The notes below the pieces were generated by a model that ran no database searches, was not told where the DNA came from, and worked only from the letters and a program-made list of their open reading frames with translations. The translations under genes were made by a program, and so were the position numbers. From assembly GCF_017115085.1 (NCBI RefSeq), contig NZ_JABXKJ010000252.1:1-56096 (forward strand): a stretch of DNA of 56,096 nucleotides, read 5' to 3'. The stretch is from Nostoc sp. NMS7. GTDB taxonomy: Bacteria; Cyanobacteriota; Cyanobacteriia; Cyanobacteriales; Nostocaceae. Shown here one piece after another: positions 9,196 through 17,451 of this stretch. Position 1 is the stretch's first letter; each line of letters begins with the position of its first letter.

Positions 9196-11610
9196 TTGAT
9201 CCAATCTGAAACCTTAGAATTATTAGAATGGCATCGCCTCTGCCGGCACCTTGCCACTTTTGCGGCAACTAAGCTGGGGGCGACAGCTGCGCGTCATCTG
9301 AAAATACCCGATACTCAGACCGAAAGCGAACAGTTGTTAGAGCAAACCAAAGAAGTGTACCAACTGGAAACTCGCCTGACCACGGGACTGTCATTTGAGG
9401 GAATTCAAGATATTGGCGATTCCTTAGAACGGGCAGAACGTAGCGGAGTTTTGACGGGGGATGAACTGTTAGCGATCGCTACTACCCTAGCTGGTGCGAG
9501 AAATTTGCGCCGTGTGATTGACAATCAGGACGATTTGCCCATACTGACTGATTTGGTTGCCGATTTGCGGACTTATCCAGAACTAGAACAGGAAATTCAC
9601 CGATGTATTGATGAACGAGCACAAGTAACTGACCGCGCCAGTCAAAAACTGGGAGAAATTCGCACAGACTTACGGCGATTACGCAGCCAAATTACTCAAA
9701 AGCTACAAAATATCTTACAGGCAAAATCTGGAGCAGTTCAAGAACAGCTGATTACGCAACGGAGCGATCGCTTTGTCATCCCGGTAAAAGCACCTCAAAA
9801 AGATGCCATCCCCGGCATTGTCCACGATACCTCTACTAGTGGTGCGACACTGTATATAGAGCCGAATTCAGTAGTGCCTCTAGGCAACCAACTGCGGCAG
9901 ATCATCAGAAGAGAGCAAGCCGAAGAAGAAACGGTACGCCGCGTTTTGACCGAACTTGTAGCCGCAGTTAAACCAGATTTAGAGCGGTTATTAGCGATCG
10001 CTACCACTTTGGATCTGGCAACCGCTAGATCACGGTATAGTTACTGGCTAGGAGCGAATCCGCCGCGATTTATTGATCGCAAAGACAATGAAATCATTAC
10101 CTTGCGGAACTTACGACATCCTCTATTAGTCTGGCAGCAACAGCATGAACAAGGGCAACCAGTAGTTCCTGTAAATTTACTTATCAGTCCGCAAATCCGG
10201 GTAGTGACAATTACCGGGCCAAATACTGGCGGTAAAACTGTAACCTTAAAAACTTTGGGGTTAGCGGCATTAATGGCGAAAGTGGGTTTATTTGTCCCCG
10301 CCCGCGAACCAGTGGAAATGCCTTGGTTTGATCAGGTGCTAGCAGATATTGGCGATGAACAATCCTTACAGCAAAGTTTATCTACATTCTCTGGACATAT
10401 CCGGCGGATTAGTCGGATTTTGGAAGCATTGGGAAGCAAAGGAGATGAGGGAGAGTCCAATGCCCCATACGCCACTCCCCACTCCCTAGTTTTACTTGAT
10501 GAAGTCGGCGCCGGCACCGATCCAGTTGAAGGTAGCGCCTTAGCGATCGCCTTGTTGCAATATCTCGCCAATCATGCCCAGCTAACGATCGCCACCACTC
10601 ACTTCGGCGAACTCAAAGCCCTAAAATACGAAGACGAGCGGTTTGAAAATGCCTCTGTAGAATTTGATGAAAGTACTCTCTCGCCTACTTACCGTTTGCT
10701 GTGGGGCATCCCCGGACGTTCTAATGCCTTAACTATTGCCCTACGCTTGGGATTAAAACCAGAAGTGGTAGAACAGGCAAAAACTCAAGTGGGAGAAGCC
10801 ACAGATGAAGTTAATCAAGTGATTGCTGGCTTAGAAGCGCAACGCCGCCGCCAGGAAACCAAAGCTGCGGAAGCCCAAAGTTTATTGCAGCAAGCGGAAC
10901 GTTTATACAAAGAAGTATCCGCAAAAGCCGCAAGTTTGGAGGAGAGGGAAAGCAGTTTGCGGGCTTCACAAGAAGTAGCAGTCCAACAAGCGATCGCTCA
11001 GGCAAAAGGTGAAATTGCCCAAGTAATTCGCCGTTTGCAGAAAGGTACGCCTACAGCCCAAGAAGCCCAGCAAGCAACCAATGCTTTGAATCAAATTGGC
11101 CAGCAATATCAGCCGGTAACGCCAGCAAAACCAAAAGCTGGGTTTATGCCGAAAGTAGGCGATCGCCTCCGTGTTCCCAAACTGGGACAGACAGCAGATG
11201 TGATCACCGCCCCTAATGAAGATGGGGAGTTAAGCGTTCGCTTTGGGCTAATGAAAATGACTGTGAAGTTGGAAGACGTAGAATCTTTAGATGGTCAAAA
11301 AGCCGAACCAGTCGTCAAACCTAAACCAGCACCAGCAGCAGTCACGCCACCACCGCAAAGTGTCCCAGAAATTCGGACTTCCCAAAATACCATAGATTTG
11401 CGTGGTAAGCGGGTAGCTGATGCTGAATACATTTTAGATAAAGCGATTTCGGAAGCTACAGGCCCAGTCTGGATTATTCACGGGTACGGCACTGGTAAGC
11501 TGCGACAAGGTGTTCACGCCTTTTTGCAACACCATCCCAGAGTGAACAACTACGAACCAGCAGAACAAGCAGATGGCGGCACCGGTGTCACCATTGCTCA
11601 TATCAAGTGA
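9196..11610 (+). CDS. mutS2: Endonuclease MutS2 with a repeat-derived insert near the Walker B motif
   Basis: MutS2 family ATPase/nuclease. Members suppress homologous recombination and/or rescue collided ribosomes. The order is an N-terminal clamp/lever region, an ATPase with Walker A TGPNTGGKT at ~340-348 and Walker B LVLLDEVGAGTDP at ~431-443, a coiled coil at ~520-640 and a C-terminal Smr domain from about residue 732 (IDLRGKR, HGYGTGKLR). The length, 804 residues, is normal. Residues 413-430 (nt 10432-10485) are a low-complexity insert ending NAPYATPHS whose DNA matches the ATGCCCCAT/CTCCCCACTCCC dispersed repeat. The start is TTG at 9196 (MIQSETLELLEWHRLC), the only standard start before the conserved core; ATT at 9187 is a remote alternative. 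Confidence 0.95.
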   Translation: MIQSETLELLEWHRLCRHLATFAATKLGATAARHLKIPDTQTESEQLLEQTKEVYQLETRLTTGLSFEGIQDIGDSLERAERSGVLTGDELLAIATTLAGARNLRRVIDNQDDLPILTDLVADLRTYPELEQEIHRCIDERAQVTDRASQKLGEIRTDLRRLRSQITQKLQNILQAKSGAVQEQLITQRSDRFVIPVKAPQKDAIPGIVHDTSTSGATLYIEPNSVVPLGNQLRQIIRREQAEEETVRRVLTELVAAVKPDLERLLAIATTLDLATARSRYSYWLGANPPRFIDRKDNEIITLRNLRHPLLVWQQQHEQGQPVVPVNLLISPQIRVVTITGPNTGGKTVTLKTLGLAALMAKVGLFVPAREPVEMPWFDQVLADIGDEQSLQQSLSTFSGHIRRISRILEALGSKGDEGESNAPYATPHSLVLLDEVGAGTDPVEGSALAIALLQYLANHAQLTIATTHFGELKALKYEDERFENASVEFDESTLSPTYRLLWGIPGRSNALTIALRLGLKPEVVEQAKTQVGEATDEVNQVIAGLEAQRRRQETKAAEAQSLLQQAERLYKEVSAKAASLEERESSLRASQEVAVQQAIAQAKGEIAQVIRRLQKGTPTAQEAQQATNALNQIGQQYQPVTPAKPKAGFMPKVGDRLRVPKLGQTADVITAPNEDGELSVRFGLMKMTVKLEDVESLDGQKAEPVVKPKPAPAAVTPPPQSVPEIRTSQNTIDLRGKRVADAEYILDKAISEATGPVWIIHGYGTGKLRQGVHAFLQHHPRVNNYEPAEQADGGTGVTIAHIK

Positions 11611-11670
11611 TCGCTTCCGATGGTAGTAAAATCAAATTACTAATCATATACTCAATCACTGGTAGCGATC

Positions 11671-11765
11671 GCTGTGCCCCTACGAGAAATCTATATGTAT
11701 CAGGGTTTGTGTGAAATGGTATAAGAAGAAAATCATTCTTTTCGGCTATTGTTTGCGTAAGTCCT
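11671..11765. repeat. Two abutting MITE ends
   Basis: Bases 11671-11723 (GCTGTGCCCCTACGAGAAAT through GTGTGAAATGGTAT) are the inverse of the left end of the element at 4420. Bases 11723-11765 (ending TTTGCGTAAGTCCT) match the right end of the MITE at 5894-6006. They lie side by side between the convergent mutS2 and ndhB genes, either as remnants of nested insertions or as a compound element. Confidence 0.75.
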
Positions 11766-11806
11766 GATAAGTTTGAAATTTGATTTTAAGTTAAAAGATA
11801 TTACAA

Positions 11807-11836
11807 ACGCCTGTCTGCTTATTAGCAAACAGGCGT
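11807..11836. terminator. Hairpin between convergent mutS2 and ndhB
   Basis: Outer arms ACGCCTGT and ACAGGCGT, with inner TGCT/AGCA pairs, form a strong stem between two genes that end towards each other. It is placed well to act as a bidirectional terminator, although no long T-run follows on either strand. Confidence 0.6.
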
Positions 11837-11872
11837 GTCTTCGAGTACAAAGTTTGGTTGAGATTCAGGTTA

Positions 11873-13477
11873 TTAAATCTTCGCAGTAGAATCAACTGAG
11901 GGTTGAGACTGACTAACCGAATCTAACTTTGGCAAAAGCAGGAGATTTTGTGCTTTTACACTACTGTTGATTGTTGCTTGCAAAATGGGGGTATTGGAGA
12001 TGGAATTGTTCGCCAATGTAAACAGTGGATTTGACAAAACCCCTGCTATGGTAGTGGCAATTAATGTTACCACCAAGCCGACCTGCAAAGGTCTCAGTCC
12101 CGGCAAATCCCAACGCACTTGGGGATAATTCTTCACTGCGTCGGATATTTCATGGGGTTCTTTGACAACCATCATCTTAACTACGCGAATGTAGTAGTAG
12201 ATGGAGACGACGCTGGTAACTAAGCCCAGCAAAACTAACCAATAAAGTCCTGCTTGCCAACCAGCCCAGAATAAGTAAATCTTGCCGAAAAACCCCGCGA
12301 ATGGTGGAATACCACCCAAGGAAAGCAGGGAAATACTCAATCCTAGTGTTAGGAGTGGGTCTTTTTGATATAAGCCAGAGTATTCCGAAATCTGGTCGGT
12401 TCCCGTTCGCAGTGAAAACAGAATGATGCAGGTAAAGCCGCACAGATTCATGAACAGGTAAACCAGTAGGTAAAATATCATACTGGCATATCCTGCCTGT
12501 GTACTAGCAATCAAGCCAATCATCACAAACCCAGCTTGGGCAATGGATGAATAAGCTAGCATCCGTTTCATGCTGGTCTGGGCTAGGGCGACTACGTTAC
12601 CCAAAATCATGCTGAGAACGGCCAGAGCAGTGAAGACAAACCTCCACTCGTCAGCAACAAGAGGGAAGGCTGTTGTCAGCAAGCGGATGGCTAGGGCAAA
12701 CCCAGCTGCTTTGGAACCGACAGATAAAAAGGCGATTACTGGGGTGGGAGCGCCTTCGTAAACGTCTGGTGTCCACTGGTGGAAGGGTGCAGCAGAGATT
12801 TTGAAGCCAATACCGGCGATCGCAAAAACCAAGGCAATCACTAAACCTAAAGATTGTCCGACTTTAGCTGTGGCAATGCCATTAGCGATCGCACTCAGTT
12901 CAGTTTGTCCTCCAGATAATCCATACAGCAGTGATACACCGTACAAAAATATTGCCGTACTGGAAGCTCCAATTAACAAGTATTTCAGCGACGCTTCATT
13001 GGAGCGGGGGTCACGCTTGGTATAACCTGTCAACAAATAAGAGGAGATACTCAGGGTTTCTAGGGAGATGAAAATCATCACCAACTCACTAGCCCCGGAT
13101 AAAAACATCCCTCCTAAAGTAGCACTCAGCAAAATAGCGATGAATTCGGCTAAAGGGGTGCCACTCTGCTCAACGTAGCGAATTGACATCAGTATAGTGG
13201 CGATCGCAGACAAGGCAATAATTCCGCGAAAGACGATACTCAGGTCATCACCGTTAAAGCTACCAGTAAAACCGATGGGATTAGGAGAGTCCCATTGAAA
13301 ATATAGGGCGATAATCGAAGCAAATAAACCAGCGATCGCTAGATATCCAATCCAGCGTGCGGATGTACGCCCCAAAATCAAATCAACTATCAAAACCCCT
13401 AAGAGGGTGAGAATAACAATCCCCTCTGGCAAAATCGTTCCAGCGTTCAACTGGGATGCAATATTAGCAAAATCCAT
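11873..13477 (-). CDS. ndhB: NAD(P)H-quinone oxidoreductase subunit 2 (NdhB)
   Basis: Proton-pumping membrane subunit of the photosynthetic NDH-1 complex (Nqo14/NuoN family), which takes electrons from ferredoxin to plastoquinone in respiration and cyclic electron flow at the thylakoid membrane. The 534 residues hold about 14 hydrophobic segments. The family core SLETLSISSYLLTGYTKRD and FHQWTPDVYEGAPTPVIAFL, with the conserved loop lysine and histidine, is intact. The ATG at 13477 starts MDFANIASQLNAGTILPEG, typical of cyanobacterial NdhB. It is monocistronic here, as is common in cyanobacteria. The tail after about residue 505 is variable. Confidence 0.97.
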   Translation of the reverse strand: MDFANIASQLNAGTILPEGIVILTLLGVLIVDLILGRTSARWIGYLAIAGLFASIIALYFQWDSPNPIGFTGSFNGDDLSIVFRGIIALSAIATILMSIRYVEQSGTPLAEFIAILLSATLGGMFLSGASELVMIFISLETLSISSYLLTGYTKRDPRSNEASLKYLLIGASSTAIFLYGVSLLYGLSGGQTELSAIANGIATAKVGQSLGLVIALVFAIAGIGFKISAAPFHQWTPDVYEGAPTPVIAFLSVGSKAAGFALAIRLLTTAFPLVADEWRFVFTALAVLSMILGNVVALAQTSMKRMLAYSSIAQAGFVMIGLIASTQAGYASMIFYLLVYLFMNLCGFTCIILFSLRTGTDQISEYSGLYQKDPLLTLGLSISLLSLGGIPPFAGFFGKIYLFWAGWQAGLYWLVLLGLVTSVVSIYYYIRVVKMMVVKEPHEISDAVKNYPQVRWDLPGLRPLQVGLVVTLIATTIAGVLSNPLFTLANNSISNTPILQATINSSVKAQNLLLLPKLDSVSQSQPSVDSTAKI

Positions 13478-13599
13478 GAGATGTATAGGTTTTGGCGATT
13501 AGACGTTAAGGCTAACTCTGTTCACTCTAGCAAGTTTTCTAATTACGGGACTAGCTATTTTAACAAGAGCTTAACAGCTTGGGTAGAGATGGCGATCGC

Positions 13600-13735
13600 C
13601 AAGAAGCCAGGGCGAATGGAATTCGCGGCTACACAAACCAAGTCTGCCTCCGCAGACTAAGAAAAAATTAAGGTTTTTAACCCACGGAGGTGGGTAAAGC
13701 CTCGTGTAGACGCGGTTTCTAACCGCCCTTTTAAC
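13600..13735. repeat. Paired-hairpin dispersed repeat with complementary loops
   Basis: Hairpin one at 13641-13658 is AGTCTGC, loop CTCC, GCAGACT. Hairpin two at 13680-13695 is ACCCAC, loop GGAG, GTGGGT. With flanking bases the loops read CCTCCG and CGGAGG, exact reverse complements. Flanks GAATTCGCGGCTACACAAAC and CTCGTGTAGACGCGGTTTCT make a further imperfect inverted pair. It fills most of the ndhB/WD40 spacer. Confidence 0.65.
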
Positions 13736-13753
13736 TACGAATTACGAATTATT

Positions 13754-14815
13754 TTAACTCCGCCCGAATCCTTGACCCCGCAAAACCTTTGACCAAACAA
13801 CTAATTCGCCCTGATCACCGCCGGCGGCCAGTAACTTGCCTTGGGGATGCCAAGCTAGGCTAGAAAATCCTCCTGAGACACCTGTGATAATTTGGGATAT
13901 TTCCTTGGCTTTATTCCACAAACATAACCACCCATCAGCAGCAGCAGAAGCCAGAAGGAAGCTTTTGGGTGCAAAAGCGATCGCATTGATCACACCCACA
14001 TGATTAGTTAAAACTCGCGCTTCCCAACCTAAAGAATCATCCTCTAGCTTTTCCCAAACCACAATACCTTCAACGCTAGAAGATGCCAGTATTGGCGCAC
14101 CTACTTTCGTGGTAGCTTCTGACCATGCCAATTGGCGAATTTTACCAGGGAAGCCACGCATTACCCAAGGGTCGGGGTTGTTCCATTCCAAAACGGTGAC
14201 ACTCCGATCCATATTGCCAGAAGCCAGGAATTTGCCATCAGGCGACCAAGCCATAGCTAAACTGACAGTAGTCATATCTAAGCTGTATGGGTCTTCATCC
14301 CAGTTTTGACTATGCCAAATCTTCACTCCCTTATAACCACTAATCGCTAAGTATTGTCCGTCAATGCGCCAATCTATACCCAATACTGAAGAGTTATCAA
14401 AATTCAGCGTCACGACAATTTCATGAGAATCTGCATCCCAGACTTGGACGTAACGCCCCAAACTAAAAGCCAGTTGGTTACTGGTATAATTCCAAGCTAG
14501 CTTGTCAACCCATGCGGGGGCATTTGACAAAGTAGCGATTAATTCAGTCTCGCGCCAAATTTTCACCTGTCCATCTTGTCCGCCAACGGCTAAAAATTTT
14601 CCATCTGGCGAAAAGGCGAGACAATCTACTGATTTACCGTTACCAGTTTGCAAAGTTGTGAGTTCGCCATCATTCCACAAAACTACTTCCCCGGCGGCGG
14701 AAGTTGCGGCTAAAATTTTACCTTGTGGCGACCAAGCGATCGCAGTTACATAATCTGAAAGTGTCCCCGAATAGTGTTGTTCAAATTCCTTTGATTTGCT
14801 GGTTGTGGAATTCAT
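13754..14815 (-). CDS. WD40 repeat protein
   Basis: A 353-residue protein made almost entirely of WD40 blades. I count eight repeats from about residue 25 to the end, with clear units such as LAFSPDGKFLAVGGQDGQVKIW, AWSPDGKFLASGNMDRSV and LAWHPQGKLLAAGGDQGELVVW (each quoted in part). It has no signal peptide, membrane segment or kinase domain, so it is a cytoplasmic beta-propeller scaffold. It lies about 100 bp downstream of the COG0523 GTPase on the same strand, so the two may be co-transcribed and share zinc control. The spacer holds a GTTAGGAGTTATAA-type repeat that could separate the transcripts. Partner proteins cannot be read from the sequence. Confidence 0.9.
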   Translation of the reverse strand: MNSTTSKSKEFEQHYSGTLSDYVTAIAWSPQGKILAATSAAGEVVLWNDGELTTLQTGNGKSVDCLAFSPDGKFLAVGGQDGQVKIWRETELIATLSNAPAWVDKLAWNYTSNQLAFSLGRYVQVWDADSHEIVVTLNFDNSSVLGIDWRIDGQYLAISGYKGVKIWHSQNWDEDPYSLDMTTVSLAMAWSPDGKFLASGNMDRSVTVLEWNNPDPWVMRGFPGKIRQLAWSEATTKVGAPILASSSVEGIVVWEKLEDDSLGWEARVLTNHVGVINAIAFAPKSFLLASAAADGWLCLWNKAKEISQIITGVSGGFSSLAWHPQGKLLAAGGDQGELVVWSKVLRGQGFGRS

Positions 14816-14821
14816 ATTTTA

Positions 14822-14912
14822 TACAGAAGTTAGGAGTTATAAGTTAGGAGTTATAAATTAGGAGTTAGGAATTTTTAACTCATTACTCATCACTCCTAAC
14901 TCCTAACTCGTT
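14822..14912. repeat. GTTAGGAGT-type dispersed repeat
   Basis: Three near-identical copies of GTTAGGAGTTATAA are followed by their inverse (ACTCCTAACTCCTAAC), so the segment can fold on itself. The same family appears at about 38083-38105, 42657-42713 and 53000-53110. It separates the GTPase gene from the WD40 gene. Confidence 0.7.
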
Positions 14913-14914
14913 TT

Positions 14915-15886
14915 TTATGCTAGACAGGCGAGAAAATCTTGCTTGAGTTGGGCTGCATCAAGATTACGACCGATAAAAACTAGTTCGTTTTTAGGGGTTT
15001 CGCTTGGTTTCCAGGGGCGATCGGGTTTGCCATCAAATATCATGTGTACTCCTTGAAACACAAATCGATTATCTTCTCCAGCAATATTTAAAATGCCTTT
15101 CATCCGAAAGATATCTGGGCCTTGGATACGCAGTAACTCCGAAAGCCAAGCGTTTAATTTTTCTCCATCGACTGCACCCGCTTCTACTAAAGCCACAGAA
15201 AAAACAGTTTCATCGTGTACGTGGGCATCTTCGCCTAAGAAATTTGGATCAATTTCTAATGCGCGGTCTAAATCAAAAGCTTTTACACCTAATAAAGCAT
15301 CTATTCCTAGTTCGGAATTTTGGGTACGGTAGATTTTTGCGATCGCATTCATCGCCCGAATCCGTTTTTCTAATTCATCCAACTCTTCTGGTGCTACTAA
15401 ATCTGTTTTATTAAGTAAAATCACATCAGCAAAAGCAATCTGTTCTTGGGCTTCGTCTGCATCCCAATGCTGCCAAATATGCTTGGCATCTACAACTGTT
15501 ACCACCGCATCTAGAGACAGTTGACTTTGCAAATCTTCATCAACAAAAAATGTCTGAATCACTGGTGCAGGATCGGCTAGTCCAGTTGTTTCAATTACTA
15601 TATGGTCAAATTTATCGCGCCGCTTCATCAAATTGCCAATGATCCGAATTAAATCGCCGCGCACTGTACAACAGATACACCCATTGTTCATTTCAAAAAT
15701 TTCTTCATCTGCATCGATAATCAATTGATTATCAATACCCACTTCCCCAAATTCATTGACAATCACAGCAACTTTTTTGCCGTGTTCGTAGGTGAGGATG
15801 TGATTGAGTAAAGTCGTTTTACCTGCTCCCAAATAGCCTGTCAGAACAGTAACGGGAACTGAATTATTGATTACGTCAGCCACCAT
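14915..15886 (-). CDS. COG0523 (CobW/ZNG1-type) GTPase, probable Zur-regulated zinc metallochaperone
   Basis: G3E-family P-loop GTPase thought to deliver metal to client proteins under scarcity. Walker A is GYLGAGKTTLLNHIL (residues ~17-31). The family metal site CxCC is present as NNGCICCTVRGDL, followed by ETTGLADP and the base-recognition motif NKTD (LLNKTDLV). The C-terminal CobW domain follows an acidic and histidine-containing linker (EDAHVHDE). The length, 323 residues, is normal. A near-perfect Zur-type palindrome lies 24 bp upstream of the start (15910-15924), so induction by zinc starvation is likely. This agrees with what is known of COG0523 genes in the Anabaena Zur regulon. The client is unknown. 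Confidence 0.92.
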   Translation of the reverse strand: MVADVINNSVPVTVLTGYLGAGKTTLLNHILTYEHGKKVAVIVNEFGEVGIDNQLIIDADEEIFEMNNGCICCTVRGDLIRIIGNLMKRRDKFDHIVIETTGLADPAPVIQTFFVDEDLQSQLSLDAVVTVVDAKHIWQHWDADEAQEQIAFADVILLNKTDLVAPEELDELEKRIRAMNAIAKIYRTQNSELGIDALLGVKAFDLDRALEIDPNFLGEDAHVHDETVFSVALVEAGAVDGEKLNAWLSELLRIQGPDIFRMKGILNIAGEDNRFVFQGVHMIFDGKPDRPWKPSETPKNELVFIGRNLDAAQLKQDFLACLA

Positions 15887-15909
15887 ACTTTAAATGCCTC
15901 TTGTTATAT

Positions 15910-15924
15910 GGATAATCATTATCA
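15910..15924 (-). promoter_or_regulatory. Zur (FurB) operator upstream of the COG0523 GTPase gene
   Basis: On the minus strand this reads TGATAATGATTATCC, a 7-1-7 palindrome one base off the TGATAATNATTATCA consensus known for cyanobacterial Zur boxes. It is 24 bp from the start codon at 15886, a position where repressor binding would block transcription. Confidence 0.8.
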
Positions 15925-16092
15925 CCCATGATAAGACTTTTTATCTTTTTATGCGAACTTGCTGTTATTTGGGGTTTCAGCAAAATCATCACATAACTTA
16001 ATCAAAGAACATTTTATTTTTATGCATCTGCTATAAGTAATAAATATTCACAAATTGACGTAGTTTGATCGAAATATTGCATACAAGCAAAC

Positions 16093-16227
16093 CTACTCCT
16101 TTGGAGAACTCTTAGAGTAACCGCAGAAACTTCTACAGACTTCTCGAAGGTCGCAGGTTACTACCTTGACAATGCCGCAGAAGCTATAGCACTTCTCAAT
16201 TGACTCCAATATGACTCCAATAGGCAT
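16093..16227 (-). CDS. Possible 44-residue cysteine-containing peptide (doubtful)
   Basis: A short frame from ATG 16227 to TAG 16093, beginning MPIGVILESIEKCYSFCG, with two similar segments (YSFCG and RSFCGYSK) and five cysteines. It sits 30 bp downstream of a second Zur-like box, which is the main reason to list it. There is no clear ribosome binding site. The DNA has an internal inverted pair (AGTAACC near 16116 and GGTTACT near 16156), so the repeat-like peptide may simply reflect a structured RNA or a dispersed repeat. I do not recognise it. Confidence 0.2.
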   Translation of the reverse strand: MPIGVILESIEKCYSFCGIVKVVTCDLREVCRSFCGYSKSSPKE

Positions 16228-16257
16228 CACAGTGCCAAAAAAGCTTTTTTGGCTATA

Positions 16258-16272
16258 TGATAATCATTATTG
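16258..16272. promoter_or_regulatory. Second Zur-like palindrome
   Basis: TGATAATCATTATTG matches 13 of 14 defined positions of the TGATAATNATTATCA palindrome on the left and centre and degrades at the right end. It lies ~370 bp upstream of the GTPase gene and just past the 3' end of the neighbouring hydrolase gene, so a distal operator or control of an unannotated short transcript is possible. Apart from the doubtful short frame, nothing else is seen in 15925-16310. Confidence 0.45.
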
Positions 16273-16310
16273 CAAACCAGAAAATTATACTTTGATCGAT
16301 AAGTGAGAAT

Positions 16311-17222
16311 TTAATTTTCTGGTGAGAATAAAAAATCTTGAACTACTTCTAAAACAACTGCTGGGTATTCTTCATGCAGTCCCAGAGAACCAGGAATTAC
16401 AACGCTTCTCACTCCTGGTAAGGCTACCAAAGCGTTCATTTCTTCTCGTGATTTGGGGGGGCTAGATTCCCCAATCACTACCATAAGTGGTACGGTTAAA
16501 GACTGCACAAGTTCCAAAAAATCAACTTGTTGATGTACAGCATCGAGATTACCAGTTACAAAAGCAGCTGAGGCAAATCGCGCTCCTGGTTGTTGAGTCG
16601 TATGCCACTTCTTCTCAATGAAACTGGGTGTAATTTTAGCCGCGTCAGTAAAGACATGACGGCGGTACATAAAACTTAAGAAAGATTGGGTAGTGTTGAG
16701 TTTATAGAGAGCTTGACCAAGTATAGGCGATCGCACTAATTCTCTGACAATGCCAGCTATCTGTTGACTTGCTCCCATTGTCGGCAAAGGCCCACGCCAA
16801 GTAGGAGCTAACAATATAATTCGTGAGAAAGCAGCCTGTTTCACAGCTAATTGTAAAACGTAACTAGCAGCATGACCAGCCGCGATCGCAGTAATAGGAG
16901 TATTAAAAATAGCTTTAACAAAATCTTCCAGAAATTGCTGATATATTTCTGGACGATAATTCAAACTAGGGCGAGAAGATTCTCCAAATCCAGGCCAGTC
17001 TATAGCAACAACTTGAAAATGCGGAGCTAGTAATCTGGCAAGTTCGCCCATTTCCAAGCGCGTCGAAACAGTGCTGAAAGATGGTAGTAGCAATAGCGGT
17101 GAACCTTTACCAAGGGTTTCATAAACAACGCGCAATTGCTGATTTTCCCAATTCCAGAGATATTCTTGAACTACTCCACCAAAGCCAATAGCAGCAGAGC
17201 TGGATAATAAATTTGTTGACAT
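16311..17222 (-). CDS. Alpha/beta-hydrolase-fold protein lacking the usual nucleophile serine
   Basis: A 303-residue alpha/beta hydrolase fold. Seen are the VVAIDWPGFGESSRP block at ~72-86 (typical DxxGxGxS region), a lid with several helices, and the C-terminal strands MVVIGESSPPKSREE and VIPGSLGLHEEYP, where the acid and histidine normally sit. The nucleophile elbow expected as GxSxG is AAGHAASY (G116-H117-A118-A119-S120), so the position of the catalytic serine holds alanine. The oxyanion HG motif is also missing (LPSFSTVS). The protein may be a non-enzymatic member or use other residues. There is no signal peptide. It is upstream of the GTPase gene on the same strand, but the 424-bp gap argues against an operon. 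Confidence 0.8.
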   Translation of the reverse strand: MSTNLLSSSAAIGFGGVVQEYLWNWENQQLRVVYETLGKGSPLLLLPSFSTVSTRLEMGELARLLAPHFQVVAIDWPGFGESSRPSLNYRPEIYQQFLEDFVKAIFNTPITAIAAGHAASYVLQLAVKQAAFSRIILLAPTWRGPLPTMGASQQIAGIVRELVRSPILGQALYKLNTTQSFLSFMYRRHVFTDAAKITPSFIEKKWHTTQQPGARFASAAFVTGNLDAVHQQVDFLELVQSLTVPLMVVIGESSPPKSREEMNALVALPGVRSVVIPGSLGLHEEYPAVVLEVVQDFLFSPEN

Positions 17223-17302
17223 GAGACTAAATTTATTATTAAGAAAAGTAAAGCAGAGCTATTTCATTTTCATTTAGTCCGCCTCAGAATGAATTGTGAG
17301 TC

Positions 17303-17442
17303 TAATAGCGAAAGTCGTCTAAAGACGACTGGCAAAAGATTATAGTCCGTTTTAACGGACTTGAGCTATTAGCCCCGAACTTCAGTTCTGGGCGGTTTCT
17401 GTCTCGAACGAAATAGCAATGGAGACACGATTAATCGCGTCT
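17303..17442. repeat. Paired-hairpin dispersed repeat plus GACGCGATTAATCGCGTC hairpin
   Basis: Hairpin one at 17313-17330 (AGTCGTCT AA AGACGACT) and hairpin two at 17344-17361 (AGTCCGTTTTAACGGACT) have loops CTAAAG and TTTTAA with a TAAA/TTTA match. They are followed by TTGAGCTATTAGCC and a third hairpin CGAACTTCAGTTCTGGG. At 17423-17442 an AGACACGATTAATCGCGTCT palindrome of a separate family follows (other copies at 46721, 46760 and 53067). Confidence 0.75.
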
Positions 17443-17451
17443 GTCATTTGT

